Assembly (NCBI GenBank): GCA_030549495.1
Contig: JAUIRK010000221.1
Coordinates: 124,001 to 188,000, forward strand
Length of the DNA: 64,000 nucleotides
Reading direction: 5' to 3'
From: Nectonema munidae
Taxonomy: Eukaryota > Nematomorpha > Nectonematoida > Nectonematidae
A program made the position numbers and the translations under genes. Below, piece by piece: positions 35,001 through 44,981 of the stretch; within the stretch, counting starts at the first letter, position 1; each line of letters begins with the position of its first letter. The notes below the pieces were generated by a model. It was not told where the DNA came from. It searched no databases and worked only from the letters and a program-made list of their open reading frames with translations.

Positions 35001-38000
35001 GTATCCTCTTGAAGAACTGCTTTCGGATGCTGGCAATTCTGGAGCAAACCCATAGTAAAAAAGAAGACTTTTGATAGGCCTTGATATCTGACTAATGTTA
35101 GCGCGAATGCTCATAGAATTAAAACAAAGCTTTTGTGATAAAATTAAAAAAAAACCTTTCTAAGTCGAACCCGATATAACGAACCTGTATAACGAAATCG
35201 ATATAACGAAACTCACGTCCTGCTGTTCTTATGGAAAAATAAAAAAAATTTAAATGTCAGAACATAAACCGCTTTGAAGTTTTTCCTGGCGTGTCTTTCT
35301 GGTATATAAACTGAAAGTGAACAGCTGCTTGAGTAAACAGTTTTACTTTCAGTTTCATTCAAATTTAGTGTGCGTAAATAGTTTGGCTTTAAAATTTGGG
35401 GAACAGGGCGTATTGGGTTTATTGTTCCACAAATTGTTAAATTTTGGCTAAGCGCCCAATCAGCTAAAGCATGGTACGTTAAAAACCTATCTAAAAAGAT
35501 GCTACAACCAACTGGCAGATCACTGCTTTCTATCAAGCGTTTACAAATTCCTAAGCTTGGAAAAAAATTTTTGTCTCCTGGGACATAAATTTGTGGTTTC
35601 ATGACGTAATACGTGTGTGAATCATTTAGATGATAAACTTTGATCCCATAATGCCCACGCTTTTGGGGATCATAAATTTTCCGTGTTCGGATATTTGGCC
35701 GACAGACATCTGACCGAATGGACATTTAGCCGACGTACATTTGGCCGAACAGACATTTCACCAAACGGACATTTGATCGAATAAACATTTAGAATAGATT
35801 TTAAAATAAACATTTAGTATAGTTAGAATATTGTTAGTTTTAGAGTTGGTGTTAGCATAGTTAGAATATTGTTAGTTTTAGAGTTAGTATAGTTAGAATA
35901 TTGTTAGTCTTAGAGTTGGTGTTAGTATAGTTAAAATATTGTTAGTTTTTAACGTTAGTGTTAGTATAGTTAGAATATTTTTAGAGTTAGTTTTAGTGTT
36001 AGAATATTCTTAGTTTTAGAGTTAGTGTTAGCAGAGTTAGAATATTGTTAGTGTTAGTATAGTTAGAATATTGTTAGTGTTAGTATAGTTAGAATATTGT
36101 TAGTGTTAGATTAAGTATAGTTATAATATTGTTAGTCTTAGAGTTGGTGTTAGTATAGTTATAATATTGTTAGTTAGTGTTAGCATAGTTAGTATATTGT
36201 TAGTGTTAGTAAAATTAGAATATTGTTAGAGTTAGTTTTATTATAGTTAGAATGTTGTTAGTCTTAGAGTTGGTGTTAGTATAGTTAAAATATTGTTAGT
36301 TTTAGAGTTAGATTTAGCATAGTTAGAATATTGTTAGTTTTAGAGTTAGATTTAGCATAGTTAGAATATTGTTAGTTTTAGAGTGGATGTTAGTATAGTA
36401 TAGCATATTTTCAAATCCAACCATAAAATGGAAGATTGAGGGCAGTTTTTTGTGGGTCAGTAATTAGTTAGACCCTTATAACCTACAAAAATATAGCAAA
36501 TTAGTCCTAAGTGAGCAAGAGTGATTGATTACATAGATGCTTAATACTCGATGAACGAAGATCCGAATGCAGTTATAAGCGTGAATCTTGTGCTCTGTAG
36601 ACGAAAACATTTCATTGGTGGCACGTAAGGATATACAAAATTGTGTTATAAATAGCGTAAGATAAGATACGCATCTTTACCGTGTCCGGTCATTTGGCCG
36701 AATGATCAATTGTCTGTTCTGTCAAATGTCCGTTCGGCCAAATGTACGTTGGCTAAATGTCCGGGTACCAAATTTTCAATGAACAGCCACCCCGAAATTT
36801 GACTAGTTGCACATCAATGGTGATTGCATCAAGTGGGGTCCAATATTTGTGACATTTGTTAAAAAAAGTAGTCATGAATATACCTTACTGCTGATATTCT
36901 GTCCAGAGGATTTCTACAATTCGCATCATCAAATCGTATGAATACTTTTATGTATTGAAACATTTTCCTTCCAAGTGCAGCGCGCAAAAAAGGATCACCA
37001 ATTTTTTGAAAAAAGAAGTTTAGTGGAAATTCTTTGATCTTTTGCTTGTCCCAGAAAAAGTAGACATCCAAAGTAAGCTATCAGAAAAAATCTTACTGAT
37101 AGTTTTCATCAGCCTTTTTGCGTGTCATCTCGTAAATATGAAAAACTAGAGGGGGATCAAAAAACAGCTCAAAGATCTTTTCAATTTCTTTCAAATTTTT
37201 AGCATCGTTGGATGGTCCAAATGGACGAGAAGATAAATCTCTGAAATTTCTGGCTTGTGATCTCCCTCTTAAAGGTTGTTGAGGCTCGCAGAAGTATTGT
37301 GTTCCATCAGGAGCTATTAGTGCGTGTCGTTCTTCAACACTAGACTCCTCTTCTGATTTAGAAGGAAAACAAAAAATGTTTGAACAGTAAAGACAGAGCA
37401 AATGAAGAGAATTAGTTATGCTGAACACTGAATTTTCCAGTTAGAAAAATGGCAACTTTGCGTAATCAGCACGTTTATTGTGACAAAATGATCAATAAAG
37501 GGAGAAGAATGAACTCGAAGCGAGTGAGAAATGTATATATATTATAAAAGTATTTCATAGATAAGATGAAAGTCGATTCCAATAAAATGTAAACAATATG
37601 TACGTAACATATGATCACAGTATTTCAGGCAAAGAGACGCGATGAAACTAATACAAGATAAGTAAATCGATTATAACCAATACACATATAAAAAAAACAA
37701 AAGCCTATGAATGAACATAATATACCAAGTGGGAGAAAACATAGCGTTGAATAATATGTGATTGATGATTCCAATAAATGAGATCATTCGAACTTGTGTC
37801 AAAATCTTAACACTAATCCCAACTCCTAAATTATCAACCAAAAGTGAAAAATGCTATATTTTGATTTTTTTACTTTGAAAAAGTCAGGATAAATTATTTA
37901 CAAGTTTATCTAGCTATTTTTGCAAGAAATAACATAATGGAGCTATAGGTTTTTTTCTCTATCAGTGTGTCCTCCGGGTAAGTACAATTTCGTCTGTCCT

Positions 38001-41000
38001 GAGAAGGTCCATTTTAACGGATCGATTAACGGGTTAATTTTGCGAAAATTATGCACTCTTACTTTCGCAAGTAGTTGACAGGGTTAAATAAAATTAAGAA
38101 TACTTTGAGAGCACCACACATCTCAACCGTCTCCACATCACTAACAATGTTTATTCTGAAGTACGATGTTTGTGTTAGTTCTTTTACTAACTCAGCACTT
38201 TCCTTATCTCGGCAACCTAAACAAATTAAAAGTAAATATAAGTTCCCTAAATTCATGTTTTAGGGGCTGTTATTTCAATATTCCCTTTATTTTAACCTTG
38301 GTAAGCAGGCCATAAATAAATAAGCATGTATGTTCTAATGGAATATTAGAGACCAATATAAGGCAAAATGGGTACAGCCACTTGATTTTTTCAAACAAAG
38401 AGGTCCTGAGCATTTTTTCAATGAGACAGTTTTTCAAAATAGAATATTTTTATGTTATGTTGTTTTCATTTTTCTAATCGATGTAAAAAGTATAATTTAC
38501 CTTGTTCTTCAAACTTGCTTAAAAATTAAACTATACTTTTGATGATCAGTCATTATCTTAACCCTTTTAAAATAACTTGAATAAAGATTGTTACTCTTTT
38601 TCTATTGTTTTAAACTTTATTCCAGTTTCAAATAATTTTAACCAATACTAAAAAATATCTCAAAATTTTCAGTTCAAACAGAAGAAAAAATAAATATAGA
38701 AAAATATGAAATTAACGCCATCTAAATGAAGAATAATCACTGCGATATTTTTCATCCTAAAATTCAGTCATGTGTTATTTTGCATAAATTTACATTAGAT
38801 GTATTTCATTTTGATAATGGTAAGTTTTTTATTTTTCTTCTTTGAAAAAAATCAGTGGAGTAGCAATTGTGCGTAATGTTATTTTCATTTTATTTTTTAC
38901 TATCGCAGCATTAATGCCATTATTATTATTATTAGGGCCATTTTCGCAACTAATTCGTATATAATTTATATGAAAAATGAACACAATGATCGAAAATTTT
39001 GACTCATTAGAAGAATTTCTGCCCCTCTAAAAATTTCAATCATTTGCGGTCTTGCTTCGTAGATATAGACATGGCAATTGCGAATATAAAATGTTGCATT
39101 GTGGAAATCTCATGAAAAAGATGGCTGTATAAGCGCGTGAAATTGAAGTCATATTATGATGATAGACAAAATTTTCAAGGCATATCAATCTCAAAAATAA
39201 ATTTGTATTATTTATTAGATTATTCGTCTCTTGAAATGGTTAAAAGAATCTTTGTTGGTTTAACGTTCCTTATTCGTACACTCTTCTGAACTTCCATGGT
39301 GTAATGATATAGCAAATCAATTAAATGTGTGCTATACAAGAATTATTGTAGTACTCCCGAGATATGATGGCATTACCAACCACTTACATTTTAAAGTAAA
39401 GGTATTTTCATCGACAAGGAACAATTTGATTACTTTATCTTGAAATATAAATAAAAAAGCTTGGAATCTGGATTAGAAGTCAGGATCTTTGCATATCAAA
39501 GCCTAGATTATAGAGACAAACTTATCGACAGTAGCCCTAAAACAATGAAACTAAACAGTGATCAATGCAATATGATCTAGTCATGCTCTTAATCTTAGTA
39601 ATGATGTTGATAGCGTATACCAAAATATTACCCACATGAGAAAAAGTATCTAAAATCAGGTTATTGTTTGCATATCTTTTGTTTAAATGTTTTGGCGATA
39701 TTCTATCAATATTCAAAATATAGCATGCTATGATATTTGTTCACTTTTTTATTCGTATGATATTTATTGCAGTAGCATAACAAACAGTGGTGTTGTAACT
39801 TTGTAAGAATGGCCAGCTTTGATACAATAACGTCTCGGCTTCGAATCCAGTATTAAGCCTTCATAAATTGCTCCCTATATCCAAGGCATACACAATATGC
39901 TTTCTACTAAAAACAAAGAGTTTGTCAACTTCAGAGAACGATGCCACAAACACTTTTTTAGTTGAATTTGGCTTAGGGAAATGATTAAGGAGGAAGCTAG
40001 GTGATTTGCCAAAAGTTGTTCCAATCCAACTATTCATACGGAGAACAATCCACATTCTTAATCTCCAAAATACACCTTTCCCAGCATACCTGGAAAGCTA
40101 GGTTAGGGGTTGTTAAAAGCCTATTTCTGAATGCTTCTTTTGAGAAGCTGAATATGAATCGTACTCCTTTGTTTCGCTTTGGAATTAGGAATATTGGAGA
40201 AAGTATTAAGGGTTTGCTCATGATTATTACTTTTGTTTTTAGGAATAATAATTTCTTCTATGAGAATTTTCCTTTGATCTTTCGGTGGAGGCGCAAAATT
40301 GCTAAATTTACTAAACTTCTCACCAGTGATAAGTAGTGTCGTGTATCCATGCTTGAGGATTTTCCTGCATTTACCATCTTTGAGTTCTGCTTGTGTTGAA
40401 TGAAGCAAATATAGGAATCTTTGATATCACCTTTCTTCCACCATTCTTTATTTAACGTGAAGCATTAGGAGGAGGGGGATTCTTCGCCCTATTCAGAAAA
40501 AGTATCTGAATCATGCCCACTGTCTGCGTCTTCGTTGTTAGCTGCATTCGCAACCTCTCCATCTTCCTAAGTAGGATTCTTACTGGAGGGTCGTGGCTGA
40601 GTACCTTAGTGAAAATTTCTCTCCAAACCTTTCGAATTAAAAGGTACTTACTCTCCAAGTACTCCATTGTTGTGACGAGCCTTTTTCCAACTTCCGATAC
40701 TAAATTACTCTCCCTGATTCTTTCTACCATCATCTGAGGTTTTAATATTCATTTTCAATAAATCAAGATATTATTGTTGGAAACTTAAAAGCATCATTGC
40801 TTGTTACGCCTAAAGTTTATGATCCTATTGTTGCTAATGGGAGAGTTGAAAATTGACTTTATACCACATCGCATGAAATCAAAATAATCTCGCCTCACAA
40901 TCAGTTCTAGGCGGAAGAAACCATGAATGAGTACAGGTTAGGGAAACATGTAAAGAAAGTGATAGTTTTGGACCATTTTAATCTAATCTACTTTCAAATA

Positions 41001-44000
41001 AATTTATTTGTACCATTGTTTCCCATCGAGAACATACATTAATAAAATTATAATATATAATTATATCTTATCGATAACTGAACTATCATCATGGACTAAT
41101 TTTATAAAAAATTAATGATAAATAAAAATAATAATAAGAATAGACACTTTTATTAAAGAAAAAACACAATAAGTTTCGAGGTATCACTTCTTCGTTTTAC
41201 GATTTTCACATTTCCTTTTCCTAAAGTTTGACCTGGAAATAGATTGAACTTCATTTCATTTTTAATTTATATACTAAATACACGCAAAGAAGAAGTTGAT
41301 ACTTCGAAACCGATTTTCTTTTTTCTTTAATAAAAGCGTCCATGCTTATTATTATTTTTATTTATCATTAATCCTTATAATGGTCAGATCTGTCAAAGAT
41401 TTTGTTTATAAAAAATGGTTAACAAATAACAACATATTACCAATCAAAAATGATTTATTTTTTCTAGTTAAATAATTTAAATCCTAGTGATGCTTTTCTT
41501 TAACAAGATGTAAAGAATGTATTTTATCATCAAGACAGAACATGTGTTCCAAATACCAGGCTATTATGAAAAACTCCCAAAGGATATATTCCAAATCACC
41601 TAAAGTAAAAAATACCATTTCAAAATGGATGAGATGAAATCCTCTAGAATCTAGATGATGGTTTTAGTGAACCAAGAAATAGGCTTACAAGAAACGAAAA
41701 ATAATGGCTTTGAACTACGGACTCAAATAGCAATTTTTATTGCTAATATGACAAAATGTATATCAACAAAATGTCGACCGACTTAACTTAGCCAAAGGAC
41801 TAAATGTCAAAAGTGTAGAAGATTCAAATATTCTTTACAATTATTTGTAGAATACTAGAACAGGCTTCGGCAACTTATGGCACGCAAATCAATTCACAAT
41901 GGCACGCATATCTCTATAGCAATGTTTCCCAACTGCTGGTCCATAAGACAATTCTTTGCTGGTCCACGAAAAATTTTTCAAAACCGAGAAGCATAGTGAA
42001 ATTTCGCTTTTATAATTGCATCTATGATTGGCTATTTTTTTTATTTATTTAGTATAATAACTCAGATTATTTACTTATTTTCGAGCGAAAAGAGTAAGGC
42101 TTTATCTATAACTCCTCCAGACATAGACAGCTTGGTCAAAGAAAAGAGTTCAGAAGCCTGGTTACAGCAAAAGCGCAAAATGAAATTTTATTGATTTATT
42201 ACTTTTATCTATTTTTTTTATTTTATAATAAATTTTTAGTATGGATCATATAGAAATTATATAAAAAAAAACGGAAAATTTTTCAAATTAATAACTTATA
42301 AATAATGAGGCCAGCTTTGTTAGTTAGCGGGTTAGAAAACTTTTTTGATTGTATCTTATCGAATATTTGTTGAAAAAAAGCAGGTAAAAGTTTACAAAAT
42401 GTGCTTGAAAAGTTGAAAAACACAACAAAATCAATATACAGTGCTCCCCCGCAATAAAGCCACCTCGATTATCGCCATAAAATCGCTTTGATCCAATTTC
42501 TTTACCTGTTAATTCCGCGATTTTGCACCCCTCGTTGTCCACCACCCGCCAACTTAATCTTCAGTACAGACATAAAATTATTATCCTGATTGTCCCTCAT
42601 TTTTCATCCATTGGCATTTAAATATTTTGTTTTTATTTTTTTACGTTTATTGTTTAAAAAATGTGCAAATAATTAAAATTTTTAAAAAATAATATTCTCT
42701 TTTGATTGTCGAGTTCATAAAAAAGCAAACAAACTAAAAAATTTGGAACTAAATATTACAAAATTCATTTTCGCCAACATCAAATAAACTAGATTATAGA
42801 ACATCTTGACTTACTACATCACATTAGCTAACGCAATTAAATTTACTAAAAAATCTTGGGACATTTCTAAAGAAAAATGTTTTATCTTTAACTGAGCTAT
42901 GCAAGACACAATATCTATTTTAAACATTGGTAATTCAAATTCCATGTCTTCTAAAGAATTTATTATAGCCGTAAAAACTCAAGAAACTTTTGGAGAAGTT
43001 ACAGAGAAAGAATTGATTGGCTGTTTAAGACCTGCACTCAATGACTCAAACGATGATGACTTAATACAAGTAATTAAAAGCAAAGATGCAAAATCCGCTT
43101 TAAATATATGCAGAACTTTCTTAGAATGTAATGAAAACAGCAATGAAGGAGATTTATCATTATTAGAAAATTTAGATAAAAGAATTAATGTTATTGCTAC
43201 TTTAAACAAAAAATATTTTAGATTTTTTAGCAGATAAATTTTAAATTTGTTGTTTGCAAATGTTAACCTCTATAGATAATGTAACTTAAAGTAAACTTAA
43301 GAAAAACTAGAAAATTAACTCTAGCATCGCCACATTTTGTTAGTCGAAGAGATGGCGGTAAAATGAGAGTGCACTGTATATGTCGTGGCAAAATGAAAAT
43401 CTTATATGCTAGGCGTTTTACCGATACACTTGTCAAAATGATACTAAAAATAATTCATTTAGGATAAGACAAGGTCAAATAAGTTTTTGATTAATCTTAT
43501 TATTTCAAGTTAGCATGACATCTTCTTCGACATCTTATCTTTATAAATATAAAAAAGGCTACAATACATAACTTTTCCCAAGAGTAAAAACCTAAAGTGC
43601 ATTCAGAGAATTTTTCTTCTGCAATCTCTCTAGCAATGTTTGCGCCCATCATCACACCCAACTTAATATTTGGAAGAAATTCACGAATCGTTTCTGTCAC
43701 CAACTTTAACTTCATGTCTTTTGTAACATCCAAACCCTGCAATAGAGAGTGGGAGCAAATGATTCAAAGCTCAGGAAGTGAAAATATGGAAAGTACTTTA
43801 ATTAAGGAAATCCCAACGCATTCTGCTTTGATGACATTGGCTATTTTAGAGCAAATGCCTTTGATGAATTGATGAGGAACAACAAAGAAAATGATATCTG
43901 CTTCCTTCACAGTCTCCAACACGTCTGGATTTGCCACCTAAAAATTTACACAACACTGGAATTTTAAAATAAATAGAAGTGGTATATTTATTAGACATAT

Positions 44001-44981
44001 TATAAATAAATACCCCTATTTATAACCCATTTAAGACCAAGCAAAGCATACGATATCTAAAAAAACGCAGACGATTTATATTCAAAGTCATTGAAAAAAG
44101 CAGACGAAGATGAAATTACTTATGTTCCAAAATAGGAACATTGGTCGTAAATGGGTTAAATTGTGTAATTTTTTGAAAAATAAACTAAATAAAGGAATAA
44201 ATACATATATTTTTTAGATAGAGGGCAAAATGAAGGAGTTTTAATGCCTCTTTATAAACAATATCTTACTCTTCTGCAAATTAAGATTCATTTCAATGCC
44301 ACAATAGAGACATTAAGAGGACTCCTTAGTCCAAGCGTAAAGAGGTTTTTCCTATTATAGAAATATAAGAATGTTTCTATGTGAAAAGGAACAGTAAATG
44401 CATATGCTAGGCTAACGACTCGCTTATTATAACGAATAGATTTTATCAGTCCATTCAAATTAAAGCAAATTTTCTTAAAACTTCGCTTATAAGAATATTT
44501 CAATATAAGGAAGAAATTCTTAGAATTATGTATCCAACTATAAGAAAGGAAGGCAGGCTAGACATTCTATCGCTTTGATTATCCCCTAGCATATTTAAGC
44601 ATCCTTAGAAACTCGTTATATCCTGTTTCTAATGTAGTATTTTAAATAAACTTTTGTTTCCAGTGGTCTTAAGGCAAAGAATAAGCGTCTAAGGAGCTTA
44701 CAACATTTTCAGGGATTTTGTAGCCCGGCAGGTATTTAACGTTCTCGTGTTTGGTGTTGATGATTTTGGTGAGTTCAACACCGTCAATCATTTCTTCATA
44801 CACGTACATTTGAATAGTTTTGTTGAAGGCTTCAAATTTAAGCACGTTATTTCCGATGATTCGCGCAATACAAGATCCCCTGAAATGAAAAGAAGTTGAA
44901 AAGTGTTCGGGTGTCTTAGAAAGAAAGCTTTCAAACATACCAATTTCCAGATCCAATAATAGCAATATTTTTGCCAATCAT
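25901..44981 (-). CDS. GPD1: NAD-dependent glycerol-3-phosphate dehydrogenase, complete 8-exon gene
   Basis: This cytosolic enzyme interconverts dihydroxyacetone phosphate and sn-glycerol 3-phosphate with NADH/NAD. Coding exons (minus strand, 5' to 3') are 44981-44941, 44879-44702, 43937-43797, 43736-43592, 38216-38104, 32955-32722, 29742-29636 and 26018-25901. All junctions use GT-AG and the joined frame has 1077 bases, 358 residues plus stop; the human enzyme has 349. The NAD-binding loop IIGSGNWG is at residues 8-15, split by intron 1. Catalytic residues by family alignment are Lys120 (SLIK), Lys206 (CGALK), and Thr266 and Arg271 (TCFGGRNRK). Introns are bimodal: 61, 764 and 60 bases, then 5375, 5148, 2979 and 3617 bases; the four long ones hold many insertions. 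The gene looks functional. The promoter is not clear; a pogo-like element lies about 0.9 kb upstream. Confidence 0.95.
26055..26300. mobile_element. hAT-type end fragment in GPDH intron 7
   Basis: CAGTGTTTCTCAACC at about 26055-26069 is a hAT-type left end, followed by ATGGACCATTTTTGTTG-like text common in such elements. No partner end was found. It sits about 35 bases from the acceptor of exon 8. Confidence 0.45.
26316..27950 (-). mobile_element. piggyBac transposon relic in GPDH intron 7
   Basis: TTAA at 26312-26315 followed by CCCTTCTGGGACCC is a piggyBac-type end; the other end was not found. The minus strand reads as a transposase: an acidic N-terminus ([20 protein letters not shown], 27950 down), [20 protein letters not shown] (about 27447-27390), [20 protein letters not shown] (about 27313-27254) with the first catalytic Asp in [25 protein letters not shown] (about 27090-27030) with the second Asp, and LLTKWYQTI...LWFSVI to about 26801. 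A C-terminal piece at 26714-26484 follows out of frame. There are frame changes near 27195, 27590 and 27095, so it is inactive. It lies in the same direction as GPDH. Confidence 0.8.
28250..28740 (-). other. Coding-like but unrecognised minus-strand stretch in intron 7
   Basis: Minus-strand frames run through here (for example a 60-codon frame at 28712-28530), followed by text with WNVDEH and [15 protein letters not shown] blocks that suggest old coding sequence. I could not place the family. It might be the remains of another transposon gene. Confidence 0.25.
28741..29635. other. Rest of GPDH intron 7
   Basis: AT-rich intron sequence; nothing else recognised. Confidence 0.35.
29636..29742 (-). 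CDS. GPD1: GPDH coding exon 7
   Basis: It encodes residues 285-319 plus two bases ([20 protein letters not shown] then [15 protein letters not shown]). [11 protein letters not shown] is a hallmark block. The donor is GA|GTAAGC. Confidence 0.95.
30206..32691. mobile_element. hAT element with perfect 8-bp duplication in GPDH intron 6
   Basis: The ends are CAGTGCTTCCCAATCT (30206-30221) and the inverse of AAGTTTGGGAATCACTG (32675-32691), a CAGTGnTTCCCAA terminal repeat. GTCTAGAA flanks it exactly on both sides (30198-30205 and 32692-32699), the 8-bp duplication typical of hAT. Inside, minus-strand frames at 31848-31566 begin [20 protein letters not shown] followed by H...C, a zinc-finger-like start of a hAT transposase, and then decay. 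The rest is AT-rich. A SINE sits at 30930-31084. The element fills nearly all of a 2979-base intron that would otherwise be about 485 bases. Confidence 0.85.
30930..31084 (+). repeat. tRNA-derived SINE inside the hAT element
   Basis: An A-box-like TGGTTAGATGCTGG (30944-30957) and a B box GGTTCGATCCC (30981-30991) sit at tRNA spacing, while the acceptor arms do not pair, so it is a SINE head and not a tRNA gene. The body goes on to a TACCTTTACC-rich tail. CTTTGATA occurs at both ends (30922-30929 and 31085-31092) as target duplication. Confidence 0.75.
32722..32955 (-). CDS. GPD1: GPDH coding exon 6
   Basis: It encodes residues 207-284: [20 protein letters not shown], then [31 protein letters not shown] and [12 protein letters not shown]. 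It carries Thr266 and Arg271. Its donor GTAAAAC is followed after only 22 bases by the target duplication of a hAT element. Confidence 0.95.
34261..34543 (+). mobile_element. RTE-type LINE 3' end with 13-bp duplication
   Basis: It encodes the end of a LINE second protein: [20 protein letters not shown], then [20 protein letters not shown], with a stop at 34520-34522. The tail is GGATGATGATGATGATG instead of poly(A), typical of RTE elements. ATGTTGAATATTT flanks it at 34248-34260 and 34544-34556 as exact target duplication. It is strongly 5'-truncated. It is unbroken in its 86 codons, so the insertion is fairly young. Confidence 0.85.
35158..35215. repeat. Short GATATAACGAA repeats
   Basis: Three GATATAACGAA/TGTATAACGAA units follow TAAGTCGAACCC. 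Such text is common near the ends of Tigger/mariner-like elements; only this fragment is visible, at the join of two transposase frames. Confidence 0.4.
35682..36769. mobile_element. Palindromic-ended 1.1 kb element, CGGACATTTGGCC family, 8-bp duplication
   Basis: AAATTTTC flanks it exactly (35674-35681 and 36770-36777). The left end CGTGTTCGGATATTTGGCCG and the inverse right end GGTACCCGGACATTTAGCCA share a terminal repeat that extends some 60 bases and is built of CGGACATTTGGCCGAA-like direct repeats. The centre (about 35810-36400) is a tandem array. No protein is encoded. It interrupts the piggyBac transposase gene. Confidence 0.85.
35810..36400. repeat. Tandem array, about 36-bp units
   Basis: Units of the form GTTAGTATAGTTAGAATATT then GTTAGTTTTAGAGTTG repeat about fifteen times with small changes and partial units. 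Confidence 0.85.
38104..38216 (-). CDS. GPD1: GPDH coding exon 5
   Basis: It encodes residues 169-206 ([20 protein letters not shown] then [18 protein letters not shown]), ending on catalytic Lys206. Intron 4 before it is 5.4 kb. Confidence 0.94.
38217..42438. other. GPDH intron 4, first part, mostly unrecognised
   Basis: AT-rich. At 39820-39880 text with GGCTTCGAATCC and TTAAGCCTTCAT resembles the B-box region of the SINE at 30930, so it may be an old copy. At 40000-40740 overlapping frames on both strands give coding-like composition without a match. At about 41869-41990, AGGCTTCGGCAACTTATGGC and AGCAATGTTTCCCAACTGC are hAT-type ends of decayed miniature elements, one apparently inside the other. 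Confidence 0.35.
42439..43376 (+). mobile_element. Tigger-like derivative in GPDH intron 4
   Basis: CAGTGCTCCCCCGCAATAAA (42439-42458) and the inverse right end CAGTGCACTCTCATTTTACC (43376-43357) form a terminal repeat, with TA on both sides (42437-42438 and 43377-43378), as in Tc1/mariner-pogo elements. Inside, 42899-43237 encodes the end of a Tigger-type transposase-like protein ([20 protein letters not shown], then [17 protein letters not shown]); the catalytic part is missing. It is an internal-deletion derivative, opposite in direction to GPDH. Confidence 0.75.
43592..43736 (-). CDS. GPD1: GPDH coding exon 4
   Basis: It encodes residues 121-168 ([20 protein letters not shown] then [20 protein letters not shown] and CTL). 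MMGANIAxEIAEEKF is the family block SVLMGANIASEVADEKF. The donor is TTAG|GTTTTTA, a weak match to consensus. Confidence 0.94.
43797..43937 (-). CDS. GPD1: GPDH coding exon 3
   Basis: It encodes residues 74-120 ([14 protein letters not shown]...[12 protein letters not shown]...GISLIK), ending exactly on catalytic Lys120. The intron before starts after a phase-0 GTT codon; the following 60-base intron starts GTACTT. Confidence 0.95.
44026..44155. mobile_element. 130-bp TTAA miniature element in GPDH intron 2
   Basis: The left end CCCATTTAAGACCAA (44026-44040) is inverted at the right as TTGGTCGTAAATGGG (44141-44155), followed by TTAA. The left flank reads TATAA, so one target copy has probably changed. 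It contains TGTTCCAAAATAGGAACA, a small palindrome, and no coding sequence. Confidence 0.65.
44702..44879 (-). CDS. GPD1: GPDH coding exon 2
   Basis: It encodes residues 14-73, from [10 protein letters not shown] to [17 protein letters not shown]. The block [12 protein letters not shown] is the best conserved stretch of the N-terminal domain. The acceptor is TTTCAG and the donor GTAAGC. Confidence 0.95.
44941..44981 (-). CDS. GPD1: GPDH coding exon 1
   Basis: It encodes [13 protein letters not shown] plus two bases of Trp14. The donor is TG|GTATGT. The start is set by the family N-terminus (KVCIVGSGNWG). No clear upstream acceptor was fixed, so a 5' untranslated exon is possible. Confidence 0.92.

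Larger units (their letters stand above)
33733..37984 (-). mobile_element. piggyBac transposon in GPDH intron 5, containing two further insertions
   Basis: The left end TTAACCTTCGCAGGAGACAC (33733-33752) has a counterpart in GTGTGTCCTCCGGGTAA at the right (about 37964-37980), a likely terminal repeat although the right TTAA has changed. The minus strand encodes transposase pieces: N-terminal frames at 37428-37093 and 37071-36859 ([40 protein letters not shown]), then after the insert [20 protein letters not shown] (35690 down), [20 protein letters not shown] with a catalytic Asp, [17 protein letters not shown], and a cysteine-rich tail ([19 protein letters not shown], about 34985-34930). It holds an RTE tail (34261-34543) and the 1088-bp element at 35682. 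Outside it, TTAACCG-rich text on both sides suggests it landed in another DNA element. Confidence 0.75.

Noticed and set aside
35810-36400. CRISPR-like repeat array
   Set aside because: Units follow each other directly without unique spacers, and the array sits inside a mobile element of a eukaryote.
38075-38263. Plus-strand small protein
   Set aside because: It is antisense to GPDH exon 5.
41761-41815. Third copy of the GACATTT-type element
   Set aside because: GTCGACCGAC and GGACTAAATGTC recall the family, but no inverted ends or duplication could be shown.
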